Shown: in pieces, positions 27,410 through 36,281 of the stretch | Position numbering within the stretch: the first letter of the stretch is position 1 | How the letters are laid out: every line of letters begins with the position of its first letter | NCBI RefSeq assembly: GCF_002095395.1 | Contig: NZ_MJEI01000094.1 | Location: 62,001-126,000 of the forward strand | Direction of reading: 5' to 3' | DNA: 64,000 bases | From: Williamsia sp. 1135 | GTDB taxonomy: Bacteria > Actinomycetota > Actinomycetes > Mycobacteriales > Mycobacteriaceae | The notes under the pieces: generated by a model | Databases searched by the model: none | What the model was told of the DNA's origin: nothing | Seen by the model: the letters and a program-made list of their open reading frames with translations, nothing else | Program-made: the position numbers and the translations under genes

Positions 27410-29194
27410 ATGACCGCAATCGATCACAAGCCACAGATCGGGTGGCGCCGGCGCACGGTAGAACGCGACGGCGTCCGGCTCGCCGTCTTCGAACTCGGCG
27501 AACCCGCCGCGGATCGTCCGACCGTTCTGCTCGTCCATGGCTGGCCCGACACCCACGCGCTGTGGGCGCCTGTTGCCGACGCCATCGCATCCCGGTACCA
27601 CCTCGTGGCCTACGACACCCGCGGCTACGGCGAGAGTGACGCCCCGAACGGCGATGCGCCCTACCGGCTGCCCGAGTTGGCGGCAGACCTCTTCGCGGTC
27701 GCTGATGCGGTCAGTCCGGACGAACCCGTCCACGTGGTCGCGCACGACTGGGGGTCGGTGCAGACCTGGGAGGCCGTCACCACGCCTGGCGCGGAAGAGC
27801 GCATCGCGTCGTTCGTGTCGGTGTCCGGGCCCAACCTCGATCATCTCGGCGCCTGGACCCGCCAACAGCTGCGACGTCCGACACCGAAGGCTCTGGCGCA
27901 GGCGCTGTCCCAAGCCCTGTCCTCGGCATACACCGCGGTGTTCCAGCTCCCGGTCGTCCCGAAGGTACTGTTCGCAGCCGGTATGCGGCCCGCGGTCTGG
28001 CGTCAGTTCCTCACCACCCTGGAGGGCACGCACCCGAACAACCTCGAGTTCGCACCCACCTTCCGCGCCGACGCGGTGTCCGGGCTGCGCTACTACCGCG
28101 CCAACATTCGTGAGCGCCTCGGTTCTCCGAATCCGCGCAGCACCAGGGTCCCCGTGTTCGAGATCGTCAACACCCGCGATATCGCGCTGCGCAAGGCGAT
28201 CTTCGCGAACACGCACGAGTACACCGACAGCCTCTGGCGTATCGACACCCCGACGGGGCACTGGTTGCCCTACACGAATCCGGGCTACCTGGCCGACATC
28301 GCGACGCAATTCATCGAGTCGATCCGCGGGGCCGATTCATCACCGGTCATCGATCGGGCTCGCCAGCGCGGTGCGCGTCAGCCACAGTCCGGCAAACTCG
28401 CCGTGATCACCGGGGCAGGAAGTGGCATCGGTCGCGAGACCGCCTACCTGCTCTCGGCACAGGGTGCCGAGGTGATTCTCGCCGACATCAACCTCGACGC
28501 CGCCGAGAAGACCGCCGCAACAATCACTTCCGGTGGAGGCAGCGCACACGCTTACCGGCTCGACGTCGCCGACACCGACGGCTTCGGGGCATTCGCGGAG
28601 GAGGTGACGAAGAAACACGGGGTCGCCGACATCGTCATCAACAATGCGGGCATCGGACTCGCCGGGCACGTCCTCGACGCGACCGATGAGCAGATCCGCC
28701 GTCTCGTCGACATCAACCTCATGGGTGTGATGACGGGGAGCCGGGTGTTCGGCCGCAAGATGGTGGAGCGCGGATTGGGTGGCCAGATCGTCAATCTCGC
28801 GTCTGCGGCTGCCTTCACACCCCAACAGGGCCTCGGCGGATACTCTGCGACAAAGGCGGGCGTGCTGATGTTCAGCGAATCGCTGCGGGCCGAACTGGCG
28901 GAGCACCGCATCGGGGTCTCTGCGATCTGCCCAGGCATCGTCGACACGAACATCGTGGCTGCAACGGAGTTCGCCGGAGCTTCTGCCGATGGACAGAAAC
29001 AGTTGCAGGACAAGATGAGCGGCATGTACCACAAGCGGAACTTCACGCCCGACCGCGTCGCTGCCGCCATCGTCGGCGCGATCGAGTCCAACGCGCCGGT
29101 CGTCCCGGTCACCGTCGAAGCGAAGGTCGGATACCGCATCTACCGCTTCGCACCCGGCTTGTCGCGCCGGATGGCGCGCACCAAACTGTTCTGA
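27410..29194 (+). CDS. ephD: EphD-like fusion: alpha/beta (epoxide-type) hydrolase plus short-chain dehydrogenase
   Basis: A 594-residue two-domain enzyme. Residues 1-310 are an alpha/beta hydrolase with HGWPDTH (oxyanion), DTRGYGESDAP and nucleophile HDWGS near 118, as in epoxide hydrolases. Residues 325-594 are a classical SDR with NAD(P) motif TGAGSGIG, NNAGIG and catalytic Ser plus YSATK. M. tuberculosis EphD (Rv2214c) has the same fusion and length and is linked to mycolic-acid modification. ATG 27410 has AAGGGGAG upstream. It heads a four-gene operon: 11 bases to the metal protein, then the ferredoxin reductase and the flavin monooxygenase, suggesting oxidation of a fatty or mycolic-type substrate. 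Confidence 0.88.
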   Translation: MTAIDHKPQIGWRRRTVERDGVRLAVFELGEPAADRPTVLLVHGWPDTHALWAPVADAIASRYHLVAYDTRGYGESDAPNGDAPYRLPELAADLFAVADAVSPDEPVHVVAHDWGSVQTWEAVTTPGAEERIASFVSVSGPNLDHLGAWTRQQLRRPTPKALAQALSQALSSAYTAVFQLPVVPKVLFAAGMRPAVWRQFLTTLEGTHPNNLEFAPTFRADAVSGLRYYRANIRERLGSPNPRSTRVPVFEIVNTRDIALRKAIFANTHEYTDSLWRIDTPTGHWLPYTNPGYLADIATQFIESIRGADSSPVIDRARQRGARQPQSGKLAVITGAGSGIGRETAYLLSAQGAEVILADINLDAAEKTAATITSGGGSAHAYRLDVADTDGFGAFAEEVTKKHGVADIVINNAGIGLAGHVLDATDEQIRRLVDINLMGVMTGSRVFGRKMVERGLGGQIVNLASAAAFTPQQGLGGYSATKAGVLMFSESLRAELAEHRIGVSAICPGIVDTNIVAATEFAGASADGQKQLQDKMSGMYHKRNFTPDRVAAAIVGAIESNAPVVPVTVEAKVGYRIYRFAPGLSRRMARTKLF

Positions 29195-29205
29195 GGAGGA
29201 CAACG

Positions 29206-30111
29206 ATGTCCAACGCCGCCTACGCGCACCACGAATCGCACGACTTCGACCCGGGTCCGGTCGAATTGCACGCCCGCAATGTCGAGTTCGAGTGGGAAGA
29301 CACACCGCTGCACTGGATCCCGAACCATCCGGTCTCGTCCAACGTGATCAGCATGCTCAACCTGCTCCTGCCAGAAGGCGAGCGCTGGTTTGTGCAGACC
29401 TACAACGAGACCCTGCCGCTGGTGAAGGACGAGGAACTGGCTTCCGCCATGCGCGGATTCATCGGCCAGGAAGCGATGCACGCGGAGACCCACGACCGCG
29501 TGCTGTGGGAGTTCCTGAAGAACAACGGTGTCGATCCGACGCCCTTCCAGCGACAGATGGAATGGGTGTTCCGCAAGGTGCTCGGGCCGTCGAACCACCC
29601 GGATCCCAACGTGCGGCACAAGCATCTCGTCGAACGGCTGTGGCTGATCGCCGCCATCGAGCACTACACGGCGGTCCTCGGTGATTTCGCGCTGAACAAC
29701 ACGTGGTCCGAACACGATGCCGACCCCGCGATGACCGACCTGTTCCGCTGGCACGGTGCCGAGGAGGTGGAACACCGGGAAGTCGCCCACGATGTGGCGA
29801 GCTACTTCGGCGACAGCTACCTCAAGCGTGGACGAGCCATGCTCGCAGTGCTTCCCGCCCTGCTCTTCGTGATCAACCGCGGAACCCGCTTCATCGCACT
29901 CAACGATCCTGCCGGCCGGACCGGTTACGTCGGACAATGGTTCGGCTACTTCCGTGGCGCCCGCAAAGGTCTGCTGCCCACCATGCGGTCCATCATCTTT
30001 GCGACGTTCACCTACTTCAAGCCGACGTTCCGGCCCAGTCAGGTCGGATCGACATCCCAGGCGGTGGCGTATCTCGCGTCGTCGCCGGCAGCACGGGCCG
30101 CACACAAGTGA
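29206..30111 (+). CDS. Metal-dependent hydrolase-like helical protein (PF10118-type)
   Basis: A 301-residue, mostly helical protein. It has ferritin-like metal motifs: Glu-x-x-H in GQEAMHAETHD (about 84-94), EHY near 153 and AEEVEHREVAHD near 187. These fit the predicted metal-dependent hydrolase family (PF10118), which resembles diiron proteins. The C-terminal third holds a hydrophobic stretch (MLAVLPALLFVIN). GAGGAGG precedes the ATG. It follows ephD by 11 bases, and its TGA overlaps the GTG of the next gene. A role as a diiron oxygenase or hydrolase in the same lipid pathway is inferred from the operon. Confidence 0.82.
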   Translation: MSNAAYAHHESHDFDPGPVELHARNVEFEWEDTPLHWIPNHPVSSNVISMLNLLLPEGERWFVQTYNETLPLVKDEELASAMRGFIGQEAMHAETHDRVLWEFLKNNGVDPTPFQRQMEWVFRKVLGPSNHPDPNVRHKHLVERLWLIAAIEHYTAVLGDFALNNTWSEHDADPAMTDLFRWHGAEEVEHREVAHDVASYFGDSYLKRGRAMLAVLPALLFVINRGTRFIALNDPAGRTGYVGQWFGYFRGARKGLLPTMRSIIFATFTYFKPTFRPSQVGSTSQAVAYLASSPAARAAHK

Positions 30112-31244
30112 ATCCCCCGACCCGCTCCGATCACCGCCACCAGCCGCACACCACCACGATGACGACACCGCCCCCACACCTGTGGGGCCGCTATCAGCAC
30201 GATCCGGCGATGCGACTGGCCAGTGCGATCGGCAAGGTCTGGTTTCCGTTGTGGGGCAAACTGACCCACCTCGATCTGCCCGATCAGGTCAGCCGCGTCA
30301 CCGCGGTGAAGATCGTCCGGCGCGATGTCGTCGCCAGCGACGACAACGTGGTGGCACTCACGCTCGGCGCGCTCGACGGCGGAGAACTCACGCCGTGGTA
30401 CGCCGGAGCCCATCTCGACCTGCTGCTGCCGTCGGGCCGGATGCGGGAGTACTCACTCTGCGGTGACCCCGCCGATCGACACCACTACCGCATCGCGGTC
30501 CGACGGATTCCCGGCGGCGGAGGCGGTTCGATCGAAGTCCACGACGACCTCAACGAGGGTGACGTCCTGCGGATCAAGGGTCCTCGCAACGCGTTCCCGT
30601 TGGCCATGCCCGGATACGGATCGCCCGCCCGCAGCCTGCGCTTCATCAGCGGCGGCATCGGGATCACACCGATCCTGCCGATGCTCGCGGCTGCCGAGCG
30701 CCTGGGTCTGGACTGGTCGATGGTCTACACCGGCCGGAGTACCGATTCCCTGCCCTTCCTCGATGAACTGGCCCGCTACGGCGACAAGATCACGGTCCGC
30801 ACCGACGACGAGCACGGACTCCCCACCCCGGCAGATCTACTGGGCCCCATCGCCTCCGGGACCGCGGTCTACTGCTGTGGCCCGGTCCCGATGCTCGGGG
30901 GCATCCGCATCGCGCTGGTCGGCCGCGCGGATGTGGAACTGCATTTCGAGCGGTTCAGCCCGCCGCCGGTGGAGGACGGACGGCCGTTCACCGTCACCCT
31001 CGCGTCATCGGGCACGCAGGTCCCGGTCAGCGCAACGGAATCAGCACTCGCCGCGATCCGTCGCGACCTGCCGTCGGTGCCGTACTCGTGCCAGCAGGGA
31101 TTCTGCGGCACGTGCAAGGTCCGCGTCCTCGCGGGCGCTGTCGAGCATCGCGACAACATCTTGACCGAACCCGAGCGTGACGCCGGAGTAATGCTCACCT
31201 GCGTCTCCCGGGCCGAGGGCGATCACCTCCGCCTCGACCTCTAG
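30108..31244 (+). CDS. PDR/VanB-type ferredoxin reductase: FMN/NAD domains plus C-terminal 2Fe-2S
   Basis: A 378-residue electron-transfer protein of phthalate-dioxygenase-reductase order. The flavin-binding barrel has MREYSLCGDP (the RxYS flavin motif), the NAD domain has FISGGIGITPILPM, and the C-terminal plant-type ferredoxin has CQQGFCGTC with a distal Cys in MLTCVSR (Cys-x5-Cys-x2-Cys...Cys). It should pass electrons from NAD(P)H to an oxygenase, plausibly the neighbouring metal protein. GTG 30108 overlaps the previous stop (GTGA); ATG 30159 is an alternative that removes 17 low-complexity residues. Confidence 0.88.
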   Translation: MNPPTRSDHRHQPHTTTMTTPPPHLWGRYQHDPAMRLASAIGKVWFPLWGKLTHLDLPDQVSRVTAVKIVRRDVVASDDNVVALTLGALDGGELTPWYAGAHLDLLLPSGRMREYSLCGDPADRHHYRIAVRRIPGGGGGSIEVHDDLNEGDVLRIKGPRNAFPLAMPGYGSPARSLRFISGGIGITPILPMLAAAERLGLDWSMVYTGRSTDSLPFLDELARYGDKITVRTDDEHGLPTPADLLGPIASGTAVYCCGPVPMLGGIRIALVGRADVELHFERFSPPPVEDGRPFTVTLASSGTQVPVSATESALAAIRRDLPSVPYSCQQGFCGTCKVRVLAGAVEHRDNILTEPERDAGVMLTCVSRAEGDHLRLDL

Positions 31245-31286
31245 AGCGTCTTCAGCCCACACCGCCCCCAGCCCAAGGAGCACCCC

Positions 31287-32777
31287 ATGGCGTCAACCGC
31301 CACCACCCCCGACCACACCGTCGCCATCGTCGGCGCGGGTTTCGGCGGCCTCGCCGCCGGAATCAAACTGCAGGAACGCGGGATCGACGATTACGTCATC
31401 TTCGACCGCAACGACGACGTGGGCGGAACGTGGCTCGCAAACCGGTACCCCGGGGTCGAGGTCGACATCCCCTCGGTCACGTATTCGTACAAGTTCGCCC
31501 TGAATCCGGAGTGGTCACAGATTTTCGCACCGGGTTCGGAGCTGCTGCAGTATGCCCGCGACATCGCCGAGCGGTACGGCATCCGCGAACACATCCGGTT
31601 CGGCACAGCCGTCGTCGCCGCAGATTTCGATGATGAGTCGGATGTCTGGACCATCACCACCGCCGCCGGCGCCACGGTCACCGTCCGGTTCCTGATCTCC
31701 TGCCATGGCGCGCTGTCGACGCCCGCCACCCCGAATCTGCCCGGGCTGGAGAACTTCTCCGGGAAGGTGTTGCGATCGGCTTCGTGGGACCACGATTACG
31801 ACCTGACCGGCAAGAAGGTCGCCATCATCGGCACCGGTGCCACCGGTATCCAGATCATTCCCACCATCGCGCCCGACGTCGAGCAGCTCACCGTCATCCA
31901 GCGCACCGCGATCTGGGTGCTGCCCAAGCCGAACGCCGTCGTCCCCGGCTTCCTCCGGTCGGTGTACCGCCGGATCCCGAAACTGCAACTACTGCCGCGC
32001 TTTCTGATCGACTCGACCTTCGAGATCGCCGAGACGCTCGGGGTGGTCTACAACAAGCAACTGCCCGCGATCACCCGTGGCATGGAGAAGCTGTGTCTGC
32101 GCCACCTGCGGGCTCAGGTCAAGGACGCCGAGACCCGGGAGAAGCTCACGCCGCACTACGGCTACGCCTGCAAGCGTCCGTCGTTCTCCAACGACTACTT
32201 CCCCACCTTCAACCGGGACAACGTCAACCTGGAAACCTCCCCCATCGCCCAGATCACCGCCGCCGGAATCAAGTTCGCCGATGGCAACGATCTGGAACTG
32301 GATGCGCTGATCCTCGCCACCGGTTTCAAGATCTTCGACCTGCCGTACGAGATCCGAGGGGTCGGCGGGCAAGATCTGGGGCAGACCTGGGCTTCGGAGC
32401 GGATGCACGCCTACGAGGGGATCACGGTGCCGAACTTCCCCAACCTGTTCCTGGCACCGGGACCGTATGGCGTCATCGGCTTCTCTTGGTTCGACACCAT
32501 CGAACTGTGTGTCACGCATGCCGTGCAGGTGGTGGCGAAAGCGGTGGCCGCCGGCTCCAACAGGGTGAGCGCCACCGACGAACAGACCGACGAGTTCGTC
32601 GAGAAGATGCGTAAAAGGGTGCGCAGCACGGTCTTTGCCAGTCCACGCTGCGCCGGGTCGAACACGTACTACATCAACGCCCAGGGCGATTCGCCCTATC
32701 TTCGCCCGTCGAGCCGCGTCGAGTCCATCATCTCGCTGCGCAAAGCACTCAAGAGTGGGTACGAGTACTCCGCCTGA
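31287..32777 (+). CDS. Flavin-containing / Baeyer-Villiger-like monooxygenase
   Basis: A 496-residue FAD- and NADPH-dependent monooxygenase. It has the first Rossmann motif GAGFGGLAAG, DVGGTWLANRYPG, the second GTGATGIQ, and ATGF near the C-terminus. The BVMO fingerprint region reads FSGKVLRSASW: the Phe, Gly and Trp are present but the usual His is Arg, so the BVMO assignment is less secure than for the copies at 37492 and 55604. AAGGAG precedes ATG 31287. It ends the ephD operon and likely oxygenates a ketone, heteroatom or lipid substrate. Confidence 0.88.
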   Translation: MASTATTPDHTVAIVGAGFGGLAAGIKLQERGIDDYVIFDRNDDVGGTWLANRYPGVEVDIPSVTYSYKFALNPEWSQIFAPGSELLQYARDIAERYGIREHIRFGTAVVAADFDDESDVWTITTAAGATVTVRFLISCHGALSTPATPNLPGLENFSGKVLRSASWDHDYDLTGKKVAIIGTGATGIQIIPTIAPDVEQLTVIQRTAIWVLPKPNAVVPGFLRSVYRRIPKLQLLPRFLIDSTFEIAETLGVVYNKQLPAITRGMEKLCLRHLRAQVKDAETREKLTPHYGYACKRPSFSNDYFPTFNRDNVNLETSPIAQITAAGIKFADGNDLELDALILATGFKIFDLPYEIRGVGGQDLGQTWASERMHAYEGITVPNFPNLFLAPGPYGVIGFSWFDTIELCVTHAVQVVAKAVAAGSNRVSATDEQTDEFVEKMRKRVRSTVFASPRCAGSNTYYINAQGDSPYLRPSSRVESIISLRKALKSGYEYSA

Positions 32778-32793
32778 CCTCGATCCCACAAAA

Positions 32794-32851
32794 GCACACC
32801 GTTGAGTCAAATGCACACGTTTGAACGTGTGCAAATGACTCAACGGTGTGC
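32794..32851. repeat. 58-nt nested inverted repeat (copy 1)
   Basis: The outer arms are GCACACCGTTGAGTCA and TGACTCAACGGTGTGC (16 bp, perfect). The inner arms are TGCACACGTT and AACGTGTGCA (10 bp) around a TG centre, with AA facing AA between them. It lies between the convergent monooxygenase and DUF559 genes and could stop transcription from both sides, but has no T tract. A related copy is at 33894-33952. Confidence 0.85.
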
Positions 32852-32858
32852 ATCTGTG

Positions 32859-33794
32859 TCAGATCACCCCGGCGCCATGGAGCACCCTACGAATTCGACT
32901 GCGCAACAATTGCGGAGTCCTGAAGTCGTCCCACACCCACCTGATGACCATGATCCCCTCCTCGCGCAACCGGTCCTCTCGACGTTTCTCCCGGATCACC
33001 GCATCTGACATCGATTCGCCTGGTCGCCGGTGCTTCTCGTACTTCACCTTGCCGTCGAACTCACCCACCACCTTTCCTTCCCAGTCGAAGTCCACTCGTG
33101 CGATCAGGATTCCCTTCTCGTCGTGGAACTCCGTCTGCAGCGTCGGCAATGGAATGTCGGCCCATTCGATGAACAGGCTTCGGCTCAACGACTCACCCAC
33201 CGACTCCGAGTTTCGGTCGGCAACGTCCAATGCCCGACGCAACACAGCGATGCCGGAACTCTTTGCTGACCGCCTGACGATCGATGTCAGCTCTGCTTTG
33301 TCGACCCCCAAACGCAGCGCGTGGTCGAGGACCACAACTGCCTGCGCAAAAGACCCCTGTCGAGCCACATCGCACGCCGTGATCCCCAGCTTTGTCAACA
33401 GCACCCCGTCGACCACGGTCACATCGGCCCTCGTCAGAGAACCAGTGTGGAGATGCACCTCACGGCCCCGGCGCCCACCGGCCCGAACATAGAAGTGGAC
33501 CCGCCGCTGATCCGGTGCCAGCTGGTTCAGCCCGTGCATCACCGCCGCTGACGAATGACTGACCACCCGTTCCGTGGATCGGCCGGCAATGGCGATCACG
33601 AGTTGCCGGTAGGCCTCGTCGTAGACCGGTTCTGCGGTGTCCTCGTCGGGGTCGACCGTCCGGTACACACCACGAGTGACGCGTACCAACCTTCCTCGAC
33701 GGTGGTCACGCCGAAGTTGGGCGGCATCACCACCATTGTGAACGAACTCTTTTCGACGGACGAGACCGTCCTCGGGATCTGGTGTGAAGTCCAT
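32859..33794 (-). CDS. AbiEi-type winged-helix plus DUF559 (Vsr-like) nuclease-fold protein
   Basis: A 311-residue protein. The N-terminus (about 8-50) looks like the AbiEi antitoxin winged helix: RRKEFVHNGGDAAQLRRDHRRG followed by LVRVTRGVYR. The C-terminus (about 215-305) fits the DUF559/Vsr-like PD-(D/E)XK fold, with VDFDWEGKVVGEFDGKVKYE carrying the Asp and Glu-x-Asp-x-Lys active-site pattern. No partner AbiEii toxin gene is next to it. Such stand-alone proteins are frequent in actinobacteria and have no settled function. It is flanked by two related inverted repeats. Confidence 0.75.
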   Translation of the reverse strand: MDFTPDPEDGLVRRKEFVHNGGDAAQLRRDHRRGRLVRVTRGVYRTVDPDEDTAEPVYDEAYRQLVIAIAGRSTERVVSHSSAAVMHGLNQLAPDQRRVHFYVRAGGRRGREVHLHTGSLTRADVTVVDGVLLTKLGITACDVARQGSFAQAVVVLDHALRLGVDKAELTSIVRRSAKSSGIAVLRRALDVADRNSESVGESLSRSLFIEWADIPLPTLQTEFHDEKGILIARVDFDWEGKVVGEFDGKVKYEKHRRPGESMSDAVIREKRREDRLREEGIMVIRWVWDDFRTPQLLRSRIRRVLHGAGVI

Positions 33795-33893
33795 GGACCC
33801 GATCTTGACCGGCCCGATAGGACCGACCAGACCGCAAAACCCTGTTGACGCCGTACTTGTGGATCACGCCCCACACTGTGGACAAACGCAGAT

Positions 33894-33952
33894 GCACACC
33901 GTCGAGTCATCCGCACACGTTTGAACGTGTGCAAGTGACTCGGGCGGTGTGC
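33894..33952. repeat. 59-nt nested inverted repeat (copy 2)
   Basis: This copy has the same architecture as copy 1: outer arms GCACACCG..CGAGTCA and TGACTCG..CGGTGTGC, and inner arms GCACACGTT and AACGTGTGC. One arm position changed from T to C, with G replacing A opposite, so pairing is kept; one extra base lies in the right arm. It sits 8 bases beyond the stop of the MFS gene and about 100 bases upstream of the DUF559 start. Confidence 0.82.
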
Positions 33953-33960
33953 TTGTGTCG

Positions 33961-35559
33961 TCAAGCTTCTTGCTGGACGAGTTCGGGCTCGGCGACGACC
34001 GGGTCCCCAAGTTGCCTGTTACGCAGGGTGATCCAGGCGACAGGTGCGGCCAGTCCGGCCGCGACGACTGCGACGATGACCGAGCTGTGCAGTCCGTCGA
34101 CGAAGGCGTCCTGAATGGTGACCAGCATCTGGCGGCCGTCCGGTCCCGGTATTCCTGCCGCCACCTGGACGCCGGCCATCACCGAGTTCTTGGATGCCTC
34201 TACCGCCTCTGCAGGTAGGCCGCTGCGATCGAGCTGGTCGCCGATCTGTGTGGTGTAGACCGACGAGAGCACCGAGCCCAGCACCGCGACGCCGAGGGTT
34301 CCACCGAGTTCGCGGGTCACGTCGTTGACCGCTGATCCGGCACCTGCCTCTTGCGGCGCAAGGGAGTTCATGATGATGTTGGTCGCCGGGCCCTGGACGA
34401 ATGCCAGACCCATGGCCATCAGGCTCATCGACCAGACGATCAGCCCCCAGTACGAGGCGTCGCGGCCGGCGAGTAGCACCAGCGCAAATCCCGATGCCAT
34501 GACGGCCGATCCGAGCGCCGCCACCCGGCCGGGCCCGAGCGTCCGGGCGAGGACCATCGCCAGTGGCGAGAACACGGCCATGACAATTGCGAACGGCAGC
34601 GTGTGCAGGCCCGCGTCGAGCGGTCCGTATCCCTTTACGGCTTGGAAGTACTGGGTGATCAGGAAGATGAATCCGAACAGACTGAAGAACGCCACCGCGA
34701 TCAGACCCGACGCGACGGCGAACGGGCGATTCTTGAACAACCGCACGTTCAGGATCGGATGTGCCGAGCGGAGCTCTCGCAACACGAAGACCGCGAGAAT
34801 GAGTGCGGCGCCGATGAATCCCGTAATCGTCCGCACCGATCCCCAGCCGTGGTTGGGCCCCTCGATCAGGGTGTAGACCAGTAGCGAGACACCCGCGATC
34901 GACGTCACCGCTCCGACCAGATCGAACGGTCCGGGCTGCGCTTTGCCACCGCTGGGCACCACTGCGGCGATTCCGGCGAGCACGGCAGCTGCGATGGGGA
35001 GATTGACCCAGAACACGGACGACCAGGAGTAGTGCTCGAGCAACCAGCCGCCGAGGACCGGGCCGACAGCTACGGAGATGCCTGACGTACCTGCCCAGAT
35101 GCCGACCGCGATCGCCCGTTCCTTCAGGTCGGGGAACAACCCGATCAGGATGGCAAGGGTCGCTGGGAAGACCATTGCGGCAAAGAGGCCCAGACCGGCC
35201 CTGGTGGCGATCAGCTGACCGAGAGTTGACGACTCCGCGGCGAGAACGGACACCGCGGCGAATCCCACCACGCCGATGACCAAGAGCCTGCGACGCCCGA
35301 AACGGTCGGCGAAGTGTCCTGCGGTGAGGAGCAACCCCGCAAACGTGAGGGTGTATGCGTCGACGACCCACTGCAGTCCGGAGTTACTTGCAGCGAGATC
35401 GCGACTGATGGTCGGCAGCGCGACGTTGACGATCGTGTTGTCGATCATCACCAGCAGGACTGCGCCGCACAGCGCGACGAGGGCCCACCAGCGCCGGTCG
35501 GGCGGTGCTGTGTCCGGCGATGTCGAACCGCCGGGTTCGATCAGATGTGTCTTCCTCAT
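33961..35559 (-). CDS. MFS drug/proton antiporter, DHA2 (EmrB/QacA) family
   Basis: A 532-residue transporter with about 14 membrane helices. Motif D1-like DNTIVNVALPTI follows helix 1, motif A-like GHFADRFGRRR follows helix 2, and motif C-like GPVLGGWLLEHYSW lies in helix 5. This is the 14-helix multidrug exporter pattern. GAGGAG precedes ATG 35559. It diverges from a TetR gene, whose product is its likely repressor, with a palindrome in the 118-base spacer. Confidence 0.9.
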   Translation of the reverse strand: MRKTHLIEPGGSTSPDTAPPDRRWWALVALCGAVLLVMIDNTIVNVALPTISRDLAASNSGLQWVVDAYTLTFAGLLLTAGHFADRFGRRRLLVIGVVGFAAVSVLAAESSTLGQLIATRAGLGLFAAMVFPATLAILIGLFPDLKERAIAVGIWAGTSGISVAVGPVLGGWLLEHYSWSSVFWVNLPIAAAVLAGIAAVVPSGGKAQPGPFDLVGAVTSIAGVSLLVYTLIEGPNHGWGSVRTITGFIGAALILAVFVLRELRSAHPILNVRLFKNRPFAVASGLIAVAFFSLFGFIFLITQYFQAVKGYGPLDAGLHTLPFAIVMAVFSPLAMVLARTLGPGRVAALGSAVMASGFALVLLAGRDASYWGLIVWSMSLMAMGLAFVQGPATNIIMNSLAPQEAGAGSAVNDVTRELGGTLGVAVLGSVLSSVYTTQIGDQLDRSGLPAEAVEASKNSVMAGVQVAAGIPGPDGRQMLVTIQDAFVDGLHSSVIVAVVAAGLAAPVAWITLRNRQLGDPVVAEPELVQQEA

Positions 35560-35590
35560 CGCTACTCCTCGAATAGTATGTCGTTCCAGT

Positions 35591-35603
35591 GTTGTAGTAC
35601 AAC
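35591..35603. promoter_or_regulatory. Candidate TetR operator
   Basis: A perfect 13-base palindrome, GTTGTA-G-TACAAC, lies between the divergent MFS and TetR genes. GAATAG (35571-35576) and CTATTC (35607-35612) are outer complementary elements, not exactly concentric with it. The position suits control of both genes by the TetR protein. Confidence 0.5.
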
Positions 35604-35683
35604 GTTCTATTCAAGAAGAACAGTGTGCTACAAAGATGTCAAGGGATATCCCCGAATCGTGTGGAAGGATCGACGTCTTGGCA

Positions 35684-36271
35684 ATGAAGCCTGCAGGTAC
35701 GGCAACCCGCACTCCGGCCGGAGACGTCCGCGGATTGCTGCTGGCAGCGGCCTTGCGAGTCCTGGACTCCGGCGGGGAGAAGGGGCTGACGGTCCGGGCT
35801 GTTGCGGCCGAGGCCAACGTTGCGCCGATGGGTGTGTACAACCATTTCGACGGCAAGACCGGTCTGATGACCGCGTTGGTCACCGAGGGCTTCGCACAGC
35901 TCCGCAACGCAGTTGCCGCTGTCGTCGACACCGATTCGCACGCACGACTCCACCAGGCAGGCGTCGCCTACCGCGCGTTCGCCCTTCGGTCCCCGACTCT
36001 CTACCGGATGATGTTCTCTGGCCAGTGCACACCCGCTGGCGACGTCGCCAGCAGTGCGCTCGGTTCACTCACCGAGATCATCCGTTACGGCCAGGCGGCC
36101 GGAACCATCCGGGCGGGTGAGCCTTTCGACCTCACGCTGCAGGTGTGGGCGTGTGTACACGGAGCCGTCAGCCTCGAACTCGACAGCAGTGGACCTCCGG
36201 GCACCGAAGAACACTGGGCCTTCATCTATCAGCAGACCCTCGACCTCATCAGCCGCGGCGTCGCACCCTGA
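35684..36271 (+). CDS. TetR-family regulator of the MFS pump
   Basis: A 195-residue protein with an N-terminal TetR HTH (about 12-60): LLLAAALRVLDSGGEKGLTVRAVA, then the recognition part MGVYNHFDGKTGLM. The C-terminal ligand domain has the WHG-type region (TLYRMMFSG). It is divergent from the DHA2 pump with a dyad between them, so it probably represses the pump until a ligand binds. ATG 35684 is used; TTG 35678, two codons earlier, has better spacing from GGAAGG and may be the true start. Confidence 0.85.
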   Translation: MKPAGTATRTPAGDVRGLLLAAALRVLDSGGEKGLTVRAVAAEANVAPMGVYNHFDGKTGLMTALVTEGFAQLRNAVAAVVDTDSHARLHQAGVAYRAFALRSPTLYRMMFSGQCTPAGDVASSALGSLTEIIRYGQAAGTIRAGEPFDLTLQVWACVHGAVSLELDSSGPPGTEEHWAFIYQQTLDLISRGVAP

Positions 36272-36281
36272 CCGGTGTGGA

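Noticed and set aside
32859-33794. Complete AbiE toxin-antitoxin system
   Set aside because: Only the AbiEi-like winged helix is present, fused to a DUF559 domain. No AbiEii nucleotidyltransferase gene is adjacent.
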